A stretch of 64,000 nucleotides of DNA from Thalassotalea psychrophila (GTDB lineage: Bacteria > Pseudomonadota > Gammaproteobacteria > Enterobacterales > Alteromonadaceae): contig NZ_CP134145.1 of NCBI RefSeq assembly GCF_031583595.1, forward strand, positions 3,720,001 through 3,784,000, written 5' to 3'. Position 1 is the first letter of the stretch, and each line of letters begins with the position of its first letter. Of this stretch, positions 9,886-19,141 are shown piece after piece. The notes under the pieces are model-generated. The model was given only the letters and a program-made list of their open reading frames with translations, did no database searches and was not told where the DNA came from. The position numbers were made by a program, and so were the translations under genes.

Positions 9886-10407
9886 ATGAAAATCGGTTTG
9901 TTCTATGGTTCAACTACTTGCTATACCGAAATGGCGGCTGAAAAAATTCAGCTTGCTATGGGTGCAGATCTTGTTGAAATATTTAACATTAAAGATGTAC
10001 CACTATCTGATTGTTTGCAATACGACATTTTAATATTTGGAATTTCTACATGGGATTTTGGTGAGCTCCAAGAAGATTGGGAGTCGAGCTGGGATGATAT
10101 TACTAGCTTAAATTTACAAGATAAAATTGTAGCAGTATTTGGTTTAGGGGATCAGGTTGGCTATGGTCAATGGTTTCAAGATGCGTTAGGTATGTTGCAT
10201 GATCAAATTATTCCACAGGGAGCCAATATTATTGGTTACTGGCCAAATCAAGGTTATGAATTTGAAGAGTCTAAGGCACTAACATCAGATAAAGAATTTT
10301 TTGTTGGCCTATCTCTTGATGATGAAACTCAATACGATTTAACTGAACAGCGCATTGAGAATTGGACCGAACAAATACTTGAAGAAATGAGTGAGATACT
10401 CGCTTAA
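9886..10407 (+). CDS. fldB: Flavodoxin FldB
   Basis: A long-chain, FMN-binding electron carrier of 173 residues, the same length as E. coli FldB. The phosphate-binding loop is FYGSTTCYTEMAA near the N-terminus; the flavin-stacking loops contain STWDFGELQEDWES and GLGDQVGYGQWF. The TCYTEMAAEKI and GYWPNQGYEF segments are characteristic of FldB rather than FldA. It is divergent from dsbC, preserving the fldB-dsbC neighbourhood without xerD. A short palindrome and srmB follow. Confidence 0.93.
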   Translation: MKIGLFYGSTTCYTEMAAEKIQLAMGADLVEIFNIKDVPLSDCLQYDILIFGISTWDFGELQEDWESSWDDITSLNLQDKIVAVFGLGDQVGYGQWFQDALGMLHDQIIPQGANIIGYWPNQGYEFEESKALTSDKEFFVGLSLDDETQYDLTEQRIENWTEQILEEMSEILA

Positions 10408-10503
10408 ACTTTTATAACCAAATGTAAAAATTCGTATTTTTCAAATACTGTATATAAAATATACTATATAATAAATTTTAAGTTCATAACGAAACAACTC
10501 TTA

Positions 10504-10531
10504 ATACCTAATTGATTAATCAACTTGGTAT
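10504..10531. repeat. 28-bp near-palindrome before srmB
   Basis: ATACCTAATTGATT / AATCAACTTGGTAT is an imperfect palindrome with a single complementary mismatch pair per arm. It shares the ATACC...GGTAT ends with the 4031-4114 element. It lies 27 bases before the srmB start, so it could be a repeat copy or an operator-like site in the srmB leader. Confidence 0.5.
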
Positions 10532-10558
10532 AATAATACTCTAAGGTAAATATAATCC

Positions 10559-11827
10559 ATGTTTAAACAGTTTGATCTTGATGACGAACTTGTTGCCGGC
10601 ACCGCAAAGGCAGGTTTCAAAAAACCAACATCAATCCAAAGTTTAGTTTTGCCAGAAGCTATGGCAGGTAAAGATGTATTAGCATCAGCCCCCACAGGTA
10701 CAGGCAAAACTGCAGCCTTTATTTTACCTTCTGCACAACACTTATTGGATTACCCAAGAACCCAGCCTGGTTTCCCTAGAGTTTTGATCCTTGCACCTAC
10801 ACGTGAATTAGCAACCCAAATATATCAACAAGCACAGCTATTAACTGAGTTTACCGATATTAAAATTGGTTTAATTACCGGCGGTGTAAATTATGGCTCG
10901 CACAAAGAAATATTAACCCAAACCACTGATATGCTGATCGCTACACCTGGTCGCTTAATGGATTACATCGATAACGAACAGTTTGATGCCAGAGACATCG
11001 AGATACTAGTGTTAGATGAAGCTGACCGCATGTTGGATATGGGTTTTTCAGACAGCATTAATCGTATCGCCGGTGAAGCACGGTGGAGAAAACAAACATT
11101 ATTATTGTCTGCCACTTTAGCCGGTGCTGGCATCATTCGTTTTTCTAAAGACTTGTTAAATGAGCCTGTATTTGTTGAATCGGATCCTTCTCGTAAAGAG
11201 AAAGCCAAAACTCATCAGTGGCTACATTTAGCCGATAATAAAGAACATAAATTGAAACTGCTTTGCCATATTCTTAAACAAGAAGATGTTAAACGAGCGG
11301 TAGTATTTGCCAATAAACGCGAAACCGTGCAAATGCTTGCTGGTGTATTGCAAAGTGATGATTTAAGTAATGCTTGGCTTGAAGGTGAAATGCCACAAGA
11401 CAAACGCAATAATGCCGTTGCTCGTGTTAAAAGTGGCAAGGTAAATATTTTAATCGCTACCGATATAGCTGCACGCGGACTAGACATTGATGACATAACT
11501 CACGTGATTAACTTTGATATGCCACGTAAAGCTGATATCTATGTCCACCGCATTGGCCGTACCGGTCGAGCGGGAAAAAAAGGGACAGCTATTTCATTGG
11601 TTGAAGCACACGATATGTTGTCGGTTGGCAAGATTGAGCGCTTTACCGAAGAAATCCTACGTCGCCGTGTTATAGATGAACTGCGCCCTGCTTATAAAGA
11701 AGCACGCACGCCAGTTAAAAAAAATAAGACGAAGAAAGTAGTTAAGAAAAATGCAGGACTTAGTCGAAAGTCTAAGGCTGCTAAAAAGGCAAAAAAAGCT
11801 AAAAAGGCGAGAAAAAAATCAGCTTAA
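10559..11827 (+). CDS. srmB: DEAD-box RNA helicase SrmB
   Basis: An ATP-dependent RNA helicase; in E. coli SrmB acts early in 50S ribosome assembly, especially in the cold. All helicase motifs are visible: Q motif (GFKKPTSIQ), I (APTGTGKTAAF), Ia (PTRELA), II (DEAD), III (SAT), V (ATDIAARGLD) and VI (HRIGRTGRAG). The segments GEARWRKQTLLLSATL and VIDELRP resemble SrmB more than RhlE or DeaD. The last 45 residues are lysine-rich, a likely RNA-binding tail. Length 422 against 444 in E. coli. A strong terminator follows. Confidence 0.9.
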   Translation: MFKQFDLDDELVAGTAKAGFKKPTSIQSLVLPEAMAGKDVLASAPTGTGKTAAFILPSAQHLLDYPRTQPGFPRVLILAPTRELATQIYQQAQLLTEFTDIKIGLITGGVNYGSHKEILTQTTDMLIATPGRLMDYIDNEQFDARDIEILVLDEADRMLDMGFSDSINRIAGEARWRKQTLLLSATLAGAGIIRFSKDLLNEPVFVESDPSRKEKAKTHQWLHLADNKEHKLKLLCHILKQEDVKRAVVFANKRETVQMLAGVLQSDDLSNAWLEGEMPQDKRNNAVARVKSGKVNILIATDIAARGLDIDDITHVINFDMPRKADIYVHRIGRTGRAGKKGTAISLVEAHDMLSVGKIERFTEEILRRRVIDELRPAYKEARTPVKKNKTKKVVKKNAGLSRKSKAAKKAKKAKKARKKSA

Positions 11828-11844
11828 CTTTTCATCTTCTACTT

Positions 11845-11878
11845 AAGGCTTTAAGAGTATTCTTAAAGCCTTTTTTTT
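11845..11878 (+). terminator. Terminator of srmB
   Basis: A perfect 12-bp stem AAGGCTTTAAGA / TCTTAAAGCCTT with loop GTAT is followed by a run of T. It starts 18 bases past the srmB stop, a textbook rho-independent terminator. Confidence 0.95.
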
Positions 11879-11880
11879 AC

Positions 11881-11962
11881 TTCAGGGACGAAGGAATGCC
11901 AACTTAACATGGACCATACTAACGCACCATGTGTTCACAGCATTCATGACTTCCTGTAAACC
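11881..11962. repeat. Dispersed intergenic repeat, copy 1
   Basis: Begins TTCAGGGA directly after the srmB terminator T-run and contains ACGCACCATGTGTTCACAGCAT. The same arrangement (TTCAGGGA..., ACGCATCCATGCGTTCACGGCAT) appears at 17961-18045, also directly after a terminator. It holds no open reading frame. The CCATG...CAT strings give it some dyad character, as in small extragenic palindromic repeats. Confidence 0.6.
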
Positions 11963-12080
11963 TTGTTACTAAAGTTTCCTCTCTTCAGGCTAAACACCAA
12001 TCGGTTAAATGTTAAATATTCCTTTCATTTGTTAATAAACTGCGTACACTCGAATTTTTAGCTCCCAAATTGGAAAACAT

Positions 12081-13109
12081 ATGTTTCGTATTTTTTGTGT
12101 AGGAATTCTTGCTATTTTCTCTTTATCTGCACTGGCAGATGACTCAGTAAAACAACTTTTTAAAAAAGTAAACGATGGTGTTGTTGAACTCCATGTAACC
12201 TCAATTGCCAGCCCTAAACCAGGACAAGTAACTTATAAAGAAACAACGAGTAAGTCTTTAGGCTCAGGCGCATTAATTAGTAATGAAGGTAACATCCTAA
12301 CTGCGGCACATGTTGTTGGCAAAGCAACAAACATTGAAGTGATTTTTACCGATGGTACAAAAACTTCAGGTCATGTCCTTTGGGTTGATAATTTAATCGA
12401 TCTTGCCATGATCCGCGCTAGGAAGGTTCCTAGCAACATTAAACCTCTCAAACTTGCTGATGATGGTGGCTACACTATTGGTGAGCAAGTAATAGCTATT
12501 GGCGCACCTTATGGTGTAAGTCACAGCTTATCCGTTGGTTATTTAAGCGGCGTTCGTGATAGAGAACTCATCCCTGGAACTGACATAGCACCACGATTAT
12601 TGCAAACTGACGCATCTATTAATCAGGGTAATTCTGGCGGTCCTTTATTCAATTTAGATGGCGATATTATTGGTATAGTAAGTCACATACTTTCAAAATC
12701 TGGTGGCAGTAATGGTTTAGGTTTTGTGGTTTCTGTCGATACCATAAAACAAGTTATCGCTTCTGAACCAAGTGCATTTATTGGTCTTATCCCGCACCTG
12801 TTAAATGAGATGGAGTCAAAAGCAATTAATAACCAATACGGTTACGGTATGTTAATTCAGCATGTTGTACCTGCAACGTTGGCTGACAAACTTGGTTTTC
12901 AAGGCGGTTATTTAAATGTAATGATTGGTCGTACTCCGGTTTTATTAGGAGGCGATATCATTATAGAAGTAGATGGTGTTAAGCTTAAAAACTTAAAAAG
13001 TGCTTTGTCACTTCGAGAGCGCTTTTCTAAGTATAAAAAAGGTGACAAAGTTAAATTCGTTTATTTACGTAATGGCGTAAAAAAAGACGTTACTTGGACT
13101 GTTGATTAG
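12081..13109 (+). CDS. Secreted HtrA-like serine protease with PDZ domain
   Basis: A periplasmic trypsin-like protease of 342 residues. The signal peptide MFRIFCVGILAIFSLSALA is followed by an S1C-type protease domain with the triad His77 (TAAHVVG), Asp107 (NLIDLAMIR) and Ser185 (NQGNSGGPL). One C-terminal PDZ domain (about 230-340) contains GGDIIIEVDGVKL. It is shorter than DegP/DegQ, which carry two PDZ domains, and closer to DegS in layout, but has a cleavable-looking signal peptide instead of an anchor. A quality-control or regulated proteolysis role is family inference. Transcribed alone and ends at a bidirectional terminator. Confidence 0.88.
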   Translation: MFRIFCVGILAIFSLSALADDSVKQLFKKVNDGVVELHVTSIASPKPGQVTYKETTSKSLGSGALISNEGNILTAAHVVGKATNIEVIFTDGTKTSGHVLWVDNLIDLAMIRARKVPSNIKPLKLADDGGYTIGEQVIAIGAPYGVSHSLSVGYLSGVRDRELIPGTDIAPRLLQTDASINQGNSGGPLFNLDGDIIGIVSHILSKSGGSNGLGFVVSVDTIKQVIASEPSAFIGLIPHLLNEMESKAINNQYGYGMLIQHVVPATLADKLGFQGGYLNVMIGRTPVLLGGDIIIEVDGVKLKNLKSALSLRERFSKYKKGDKVKFVYLRNGVKKDVTWTVD

Positions 13110-13124
13110 TTATCAGAGTAATTA

Positions 13125-13151
13125 AAAATGGCGCTTATTAAGCGCCATTTT
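13125..13151. terminator. Bidirectional terminator
   Basis: A perfect 12-bp stem AAAATGGCGCTT / AAGCGCCATTTT with a 3-base loop, flanked by A and T runs. It serves the convergent protease (plus) and TIGR03545 (minus) genes. Confidence 0.9.
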
Positions 13152-13176
13152 ACTTTTACAATAACTACCTTAAAAT

Positions 13177-14976
13177 TTAACCGAATAACTTATCCAGTTT
13201 ATCTTTTAGCTTATCTTTAGCCTTATTTTCTAATTCTTTTTTCTTTTGCTTTACCACATCCGATTTCAGTAGTTTATTTAGCGACTTGTCAGTGTTATTC
13301 AGTAATGCGTCTGCATCAGCGAACTCGGCAGCTTCACTATCACTTATTTTTAAAGACTGCGCGACTTTCTGATTTAGGCCCGCTTGTAGTTTCTTTTGGA
13401 AGGTAGAGAGCTTAGCTTTGAGTTGCTGCGAGATAGCCTTGGTAATGATGTTATCTAAATCAGATTTTATGCCATATTTCGGCGAACTTAGCTCACCTTC
13501 TATATCAATGTTCAATGAGAATTCTTTAACACTATCTATAGCTGACAATAACGAGCGACCAACACTCGACGTTGATGCGCCAGTAAATCTACTCTGAGAT
13601 ATTTGAAATTTATTAATACTATTTATTGAACTATCTACTAAATTAAATTGCCCAACTCCGGCAAGATTTGCTGATTGCATTGCCAACGAAAAATTATCTT
13701 TATCGCGCAATTTTGCATCATTAATTGGTACTTGTGAAAATTGCCAATCACCTTTGGTCGTTGTAGCAACATTATCATTAAATACTTCAGTATTTATCAG
13801 GGCGTCACCACCTTTTAATAAATCATCACTACTTACAACTATGATCGTTGGCTTGTTACGATGCCAATGCTCTGCAGTTAATTCAGTAACTTCAAAGTTA
13901 AAGCTGCCTTGTGGTAACTCTACTTGAAATAGTGCTTTCTTAACTAGCCAAGGCGGTAGAGGATTTTCATCCACAAAATGAATAAAGCGGCCATAGGATA
14001 AACTCTTCTCTATTTCAGCCTGCTCTGCTGCTTTTGTTGCTTTATTTGAATCTAAAAAGGGTTTTATGCGAGTGTATAACTGCTCTGCTGATTCGTAATA
14101 ATCTCGAGCTTGTTCTCCAAACAAAATATGGGCAAAATCGGCATTATCAACTTTATCTAGCTGATATTTACTTTTAAGTTGTTGCCAATCAGAGTCAGGA
14201 GCAGCCTTAACGTCTTTTAACGCTTTAGCCAGTAAATTTTTACTTTGTTTAAGTTGTTGTTTCGATTTTTTTACTAAGGCTTTATCTTGTTTAAATTGCT
14301 TTTTAAGGACTTCAAAGTCACTTTTAAGTTTATTAAAATCTTCAATCGATTTTACTTTCGTTTTTGATAATTTTTTAACTTTTGCTTCATAAGATTTTAA
14401 AACATCTTTAGACGGTAAATTTTTTTCTATTTGTTTTAGTTTCTGTTTTTCAGCTTTGTAGGTTTGCTCTAATTGTTTACTGGCTTTAACTGTTAATAAA
14501 TTACTATCGTTGAGAATATCTTTTACATCTGGCAATTGATCTTCAATAGCTGGCATTTGTTTTTCGATAGACTGTCCTGTCGCTGAAACTAATGACGTAT
14601 CGGAATCACGAAATATTTCCCCAACTGAAGCTCGTTCATTATCAAAAGTTAAACCGGTAATAGATAGTTCTTCAATAAGAACTTTGCCAAATAGGTATTG
14701 CCATACATCAACACCTGCACTGGCTGAACCAAAAGCAACAATATTATGAGTTGGCTTTTTGTTGTCGGTAGCTTGTAAGTCGTTAATCGTAACTAATAAT
14801 GGTAAATAATTTAGTTCAACACTGTTAACATTTACTTCTGCACCTAAATACCAACCTCCAGCTTTTTCAATACTTAACTTTAAAATTGAAGGAGCTAAAA
14901 AAAATAATAACGAAAATACCATTGCACAAGTGACAATGAATCCTAGAATACCTTGCCAACGGAAATATTTAGTCAT
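13177..14976 (-). CDS. TIGR03545-family membrane protein
   Basis: A 599-residue protein with one N-terminal membrane segment (about 10-32), an AsmA-like stretch (VNVNSVELNYLPLLVTINDL) and a long lysine-rich coiled coil (about 160-265). A beta-rich region and a basic, alanine- and lysine-rich C-terminal tail follow. The features match the TIGR03545 family of unknown function, which is normally encoded beside TIGR03546, as here, with a 4-base ATGA overlap. AsmA-like proteins are implicated in envelope lipid transport; applying that here is inference. Confidence 0.8.
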   Translation of the reverse strand: MTKYFRWQGILGFIVTCAMVFSLLFFLAPSILKLSIEKAGGWYLGAEVNVNSVELNYLPLLVTINDLQATDNKKPTHNIVAFGSASAGVDVWQYLFGKVLIEELSITGLTFDNERASVGEIFRDSDTSLVSATGQSIEKQMPAIEDQLPDVKDILNDSNLLTVKASKQLEQTYKAEKQKLKQIEKNLPSKDVLKSYEAKVKKLSKTKVKSIEDFNKLKSDFEVLKKQFKQDKALVKKSKQQLKQSKNLLAKALKDVKAAPDSDWQQLKSKYQLDKVDNADFAHILFGEQARDYYESAEQLYTRIKPFLDSNKATKAAEQAEIEKSLSYGRFIHFVDENPLPPWLVKKALFQVELPQGSFNFEVTELTAEHWHRNKPTIIVVSSDDLLKGGDALINTEVFNDNVATTTKGDWQFSQVPINDAKLRDKDNFSLAMQSANLAGVGQFNLVDSSINSINKFQISQSRFTGASTSSVGRSLLSAIDSVKEFSLNIDIEGELSSPKYGIKSDLDNIITKAISQQLKAKLSTFQKKLQAGLNQKVAQSLKISDSEAAEFADADALLNNTDKSLNKLLKSDVVKQKKKELENKAKDKLKDKLDKLFG

Positions 14977-15494
14977 GATGCTACTCCCGTATTGGTTAAG
15001 CTTTGATAAATACGGTAAAAACGAGAGCCTTTTAACGCTTGAATAATTTTGAATTTCTCAATAAACGTTTTTACATGATGACGATAACGAACAATAAAAT
15101 ACTGACTTAGAAACACCATTGGGAAAAATAAAATTAGTGCACTAAAGAGTGAGCCTAAAGTTAAGGTATTATGAAAATGAGCAAGTTTAAGTACATCAGA
15201 CTGATAAAAACTTTGCCATAAATCAGCTAAATTTGGGTTGGTAAGTAAACTCTCACCTACACCAGAAAACGCAGGTGACAATCCTAAAGCCAACACGCTA
15301 AATCCAGCAAATGCGACGAAAAATGCGCTTAAGTTTACCCGGACAATAAAAGCAATTAATAACACGATAAGATTATGCAAACTTAGTGTAGGGCTTAAGC
15401 CTATGATCATCCCTAAAGCTATTGCCAATGCAATTTGCCTTGGCGAACTTTCAGAATTTAACGCTTTAAATAGTTTTGCCAGTAGAGTTAACAC
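14973..15494 (-). CDS. TIGR03546/DUF2062-family membrane protein
   Basis: A 173-residue integral membrane protein with about three to four hydrophobic segments (LAIALGMIIGLSPT, LIVLLIAFIVRVNLSAFFVAF, LFSALILFFPMVFL). The 'SPRQIALAIALGMIIGLSP' start fits the DUF2062-like TIGR03546 family. It overlaps the TIGR03545 gene by four bases, so the two are translationally coupled and probably work together in the inner membrane. Function unknown. Confidence 0.8.
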   Translation of the reverse strand: MLTLLAKLFKALNSESSPRQIALAIALGMIIGLSPTLSLHNLIVLLIAFIVRVNLSAFFVAFAGFSVLALGLSPAFSGVGESLLTNPNLADLWQSFYQSDVLKLAHFHNTLTLGSLFSALILFFPMVFLSQYFIVRYRHHVKTFIEKFKIIQALKGSRFYRIYQSLTNTGVAS

Positions 15495-15573
15495 ATGAGC
15501 TCCTGTTCATCCTTGTAGTGATACCAACTTCTTTTATAAAGCATATACTAAATAAAAAAATTAATGTTCCTAA

Positions 15574-16347
15574 TTACACCTGCTTACGAGTAAATACAGG
15601 CACAGCTTCTGTTGATAACGCTTCATTGTAACCATAACCTGCCACATCAAAAGACTTCAATTGCTCTACATCGTTAATTTGATTTTCAATAATATAACGA
15701 GCCATAAATCCACGAGCTTTCTTGGCAAAAAAGCTGATCATTTTATATTGACCATTTTTCCAGTCTTTAAAAGCAGGAGTAATAACAGTTGCTTTTAGTT
15801 CTTTCTTTTTAATTGATTTAAAATATTCAGTGGAGGCAAGGTTAATTAAAATGTCATCGCCCTGCTCTTTTAATGCCGAATTAATGTTATTGGTAACAAC
15901 ACTGCCCCAGAACTGATATAAATTTGAGCCGCGTGTATTGTCTAACTTAGTACCCATTTCAAGACGATAAGCCTGCATCAAATCAAGTGGTTTTAACACA
16001 CCATATAAACCAGATAAAATTCTTAAATGTTGCTGAGCAAATTTATAATCAGCGGTGCTAAATGATTTTGCATCTAAGCCCGTATAAACGTCGCCATTAA
16101 ATGCGAGTACTGCTGGTCTTGCATTTTCAGGGGTAAAAGGCATTTTCCATTCGGTAAACCTTGCAACATTCAACCCTGCTAACTTATCACTAATTCCCAT
16201 TAATGAAGAAAGATCGGCAGGAGTTAGAGATACACATCGTTTTATAAGCTCTGCACTATGGTCTAATAATTCAGGCTGGCTATACTTATTGGTAGGAAGT
16301 TCAGATTCAAAGTCTAAATTTTTTGCCGGAGACACGACTAATAACAT
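15574..16347 (-). CDS. yaaA: Peroxide stress protein YaaA (DUF328)
   Basis: A cytoplasmic protein of 257 residues (E. coli YaaA is 258). The start [15 protein letters not shown] and the internal segments [25 protein letters not shown] and [11 protein letters not shown] are family hallmarks. In E. coli YaaA is induced by OxyR, binds DNA and limits free iron during peroxide stress. Here it is on the minus strand, head to head with the transaldolase gene across 258 bases, much as yaaA lies near talB in E. coli. No OxyR site was identified. Confidence 0.93.
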   Translation of the reverse strand: MLLVVSPAKNLDFESELPTNKYSQPELLDHSAELIKRCVSLTPADLSSLMGISDKLAGLNVARFTEWKMPFTPENARPAVLAFNGDVYTGLDAKSFSTADYKFAQQHLRILSGLYGVLKPLDLMQAYRLEMGTKLDNTRGSNLYQFWGSVVTNNINSALKEQGDDILINLASTEYFKSIKKKELKATVITPAFKDWKNGQYKMISFFAKKARGFMARYIIENQINDVEQLKSFDVAGYGYNEALSTEAVPVFTRKQV

Positions 16348-16605
16348 AATAATTCACAGTTTTATTTAATGACAGTCAAAACTATATCATGTAAATAACC
16401 ATAACTTTAACTAACAAAATTAACTTTTTTGTCAGCATTTAAAAAAATATTGGATTATTTACTCTAAAAAGCAATTTAACTCTTGCCATATCTGGTAATT
16501 TTGTTACAAATAGTCAAGTGAAATCGCTATTTTCGTATTTTCTCAGTGTAACTCTTAGCTTTTATGAAATTTTATTACAACTTAACTCTAATTTAGGTGG
16601 CAACA

Positions 16606-17559
16606 ATGACCTCTCAATTATCTCAACTTAAAGCCATGACAACAGTTGTTGCCGATACCGGTGATGTTGGTGCAATTGCTCAATATCAGCCAGAAGATGC
16701 GACAACAAACCCTTCACTTTTATTAAAAGCAGCAAGCATTGAAAATTATCAACCATTACTTACTCAAGCGGTTGCATGGGCAAAAGCACAATCGAACGAT
16801 AAACAGCAGCAAATTATTGATGCTGGCGATAAGTTATCAGTACTAATTGGTTTAGAAATTTTAAAAGTTATCCCCGGCCGTATTTCAACAGAAGTCGACT
16901 CTCGTTTATCTTTTGATATAGATTCTACAGTTGCAAAAGCCGAAAAATTAATCTCTTTATATAATGATGCGGGCATAGCTACCGATCGAATTTTAATTAA
17001 AATGGCTTCTACATGGGAAGGCATAAAAGCCGCTGAAATATTAGAAAGCAAAGGCATTAACTGTAACTTAACGCTACTATTTAGTTTCAGCCAAGCACAA
17101 GCTTGCGCCGAAGCGGGCGTATTTTTAATTTCACCGTTTGTAGGACGTATTCTTGACTGGTATAAGAAAAGCACTGGTAAAGATAGCTACCCTGCAAATG
17201 AAGACCCCGGCGTTGTTTCTGTAACAAGCATCTTTAATTATTACAAAAAGTTCGAATATAAAACCATTGTAATGGGCGCAAGTTTCAGAAACAAAGAAGA
17301 AATATTAGAGCTTGCTGGCTGTGATCGTTTAACTATTAGTCCACAATTGTTAGAAGAGTTAGAACAAAACAATGGCCCTGTGGCACAAAAGCTTATAGCA
17401 GGTGACGTTTCAAGTATTCGCCCACAAACATTAAGCGAACAAATGTTTCGCTGGCAGATGAATGAAGATGCAATGGCAACTGAAAAGTTAGCCGAAGGGA
17501 TCCGCGGCTTTACTGCCGATCAAATCAAACTTGAAGATAAACTCGCCAGTTTGTTTTAA
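16606..17559 (+). CDS. talB: Transaldolase
   Basis: Transfers a dihydroxyacetone unit between sugar phosphates in the non-oxidative pentose phosphate pathway. The start at ATG 16606 is chosen over a GTG three codons upstream because AGGTGG lies 5 bases before it and the result is 317 residues, the E. coli TalB length. The Schiff-base lysine is Lys132 in [20 protein letters not shown] and GRILDWYKK are class I transaldolase signatures. Two hairpins follow the stop. Confidence 0.95.
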   Translation: MTSQLSQLKAMTTVVADTGDVGAIAQYQPEDATTNPSLLLKAASIENYQPLLTQAVAWAKAQSNDKQQQIIDAGDKLSVLIGLEILKVIPGRISTEVDSRLSFDIDSTVAKAEKLISLYNDAGIATDRILIKMASTWEGIKAAEILESKGINCNLTLLFSFSQAQACAEAGVFLISPFVGRILDWYKKSTGKDSYPANEDPGVVSVTSIFNYYKKFEYKTIVMGASFRNKEEILELAGCDRLTISPQLLEELEQNNGPVAQKLIAGDVSSIRPQTLSEQMFRWQMNEDAMATEKLAEGIRGFTADQIKLEDKLASLF

Positions 17560-17572
17560 TTTAGCTCTACAT

Positions 17573-17635
17573 TTGTTGTTTTAACCATCATAAAACAACA
17601 ATCGGTTAAAAAGTCGCCAAGTGCGACTTTTTTAT
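17573..17635 (+). terminator. Double hairpin terminator after talB
   Basis: First a perfect 11-bp stem TTGTTGTTTTA / TAAAACAACAA (17573-17583, 17591-17601), then a 10-bp stem AAAAAGTCGC / GCGACTTTTT (17608-17617, 17623-17632) ending in a T-run. The second is a standard rho-independent terminator; the first may be an extra RNA-stabilising hairpin. Confidence 0.85.
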
Positions 17636-17728
17636 TATTATTTTGTAACTAAAGTGTTTCATTTTTAAATTTGCTGTGATATTAAGAAGGGGCGTTTTAA
17701 AAAATAATAATAAATAAGGAGCTTTAAC

Positions 17729-17899
17729 ATGGATCCAATTGATGGTTTAATTCAGTTAATCGAAGGTAAATCGAAAGCCAAAACAAAAGCAGCAAAATGC
17801 AAATGGCGTGAGATTGAGCAACTTAAAGAAAAATTAGAACTAGAAAAACAAATAGAATTTTATGACGGCTCTCTAGAGCATCTACTAGAAGAGTATTAA
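17729..17899 (+). CDS. Small DUF3545-like protein
   Basis: A 56-residue frame (MDPIDGLIQLIEGKSK ... HLLEEY) with a strong ribosome binding site, AAGGAG, 7 bases before the ATG and its own terminator 34 bases after the stop. The central KCKWREIEQLKEKLELEKQI segment resembles the conserved KRKWREIEAI core of DUF3545 proteins of marine gammaproteobacteria. It is highly charged and predicted helical, with no signal peptide or membrane segment. Function unknown. The family assignment is from memory of the motif and moderately sure; coding status is well supported. Confidence 0.75.
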   Translation: MDPIDGLIQLIEGKSKAKTKAAKCKWREIEQLKEKLELEKQIEFYDGSLEHLLEEY

Positions 17900-17933
17900 C
17901 ACAAGAAGTTTTCGTTAATAAATTTTATAATTC

Positions 17934-17958
17934 AAAACCCCGTTTTACGGGGTTTTTT
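17934..17958 (+). terminator. Terminator of the DUF3545 gene
   Basis: An AAAACCCCG / CGGGGTTTT stem with loop TTTTA followed by T's; a compact rho-independent terminator. Confidence 0.92.
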
Positions 17959-17960
17959 AA

Positions 17961-18045
17961 TTCAGGGATGAATTAACTTAGAATTGCCAGGGACCGTTCC
18001 TACGCATCCATGCGTTCACGGCATATACAACCTCCATGTTGAAAA
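17961..18045. repeat. Dispersed intergenic repeat, copy 2
   Basis: Begins TTCAGGGA just after the terminator T-run and carries ACGCATCCATGCGTTCACGGCAT, matching copy 1 at 11881-11962. The copies are diverged but have the same order of blocks and the same position relative to a terminator. Confidence 0.6.
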
Positions 18046-18366
18046 CGGCTTGAATTCTGTTAATCCCTCCATATTAGTATTGTATTTTTACCACAGCCAA
18101 AATTCAGCGAACACTCGTACACCTTTATTACCAATTAAATAAAATAACATTAAAATATACGATTAAAAATAGCCAGGCCAACCTACCACAAACAACCTAA
18201 GTGGCTGATAAGTAACAACAACAACATGGTAAAATAATTCAACTGACTAATACAGACTTTCAGTGTACACTTGTTTAACATTTATTTAATTGAATTAACT
18301 TCGCCAACTGGTCATACTAGTCATTCAAAAATTAGTAATAATCGATAAAACAGAAAGCAACGCACT
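18046..18366. other. Intergenic region before the hemolysin-III gene
   Basis: About 320 AT-rich bases with no plausible reading frame. It must hold the promoter of the downstream gene. I see no distinct operator, hairpin or RNA motif. Confidence 0.5.
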
Positions 18367-19020
18367 ATGGCAACACAAGTAATTAAAAATAAAATTTCAC
18401 AAGGTTATTCCTTGATTGAGGAGTTGTTAAACTCTATCACTCACGGTGTAGGCGCACTGTTAAGTGTGGCTGCATTAACGTTAATGATTATTGTTGCTAA
18501 CGATGCCTTAGAACTTACCAGTGCCATTGTATATGGCACAAGTATGATTATCTTGTTTTTAGCATCGACGCTTTATCATAGTGTGACCAACGCATCGGCT
18601 AAAAAGGTTCTGAAACTTTTAGACCATTGCGCTATTTACTTATTGATTGCCGGTACCTACACCCCATTTATGTTAATTAGCATTAAAGGTGCATGGGGCT
18701 ATTCTATTTTGTCAGTGGTGTGGACAATGGCAATAGTAGGAATTTACTTCAAGATTGTTTATAAACAACGCTTCCCTAAAGTATCCCTGTTTACTTATTT
18801 AGCTATGGGTTGGCTAATTGTTATTGCCGCCCCCCAAATGATCGCTAATGTCGCTACTGGCGGCTTAATTTTGCTCGCTTCTGGTGGCGCGGCTTACAGC
18901 TTAGGCGCAATATTTTACGCAATTAAAAAAATTCCATTCAATCACGCTATTTGGCACGTTTTTGTTCTAGCGGGCAGTATTTGCCACTTTTTAGCCATTT
19001 ACCTTTACGTTATAGAATAA
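18367..19020 (+). CDS. trhA: Hemolysin III / PAQR-family membrane protein
   Basis: An integral membrane protein of 217 residues with about seven hydrophobic segments. The conserved family residues are visible: NSITHGVGA near the N-terminus, STLYHSVT, DHCAIYLLIAGTYTPF and, near the C-terminus, HAIWHVFVLAGSICHF. The histidines form the metal site of the PAQR/hemolysin III fold. E. coli YqfA/TrhA is 219 residues and has been linked to membrane energetics; a hemolytic role is not implied. Monocistronic, followed by the FabH-like gene. Confidence 0.88.
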   Translation: MATQVIKNKISQGYSLIEELLNSITHGVGALLSVAALTLMIIVANDALELTSAIVYGTSMIILFLASTLYHSVTNASAKKVLKLLDHCAIYLLIAGTYTPFMLISIKGAWGYSILSVVWTMAIVGIYFKIVYKQRFPKVSLFTYLAMGWLIVIAAPQMIANVATGGLILLASGGAAYSLGAIFYAIKKIPFNHAIWHVFVLAGSICHFLAIYLYVIE

Positions 19021-19141
19021 CGCTACAGATAAAGAAAAATAGACGTTAGAATTTAGATTGGTTTATAACTAGTCGTATCTTGTTAGTTCAAGATAACGTA
19101 TATTTATAACGATAATATATACATCCAAAGTGAATACCTCT

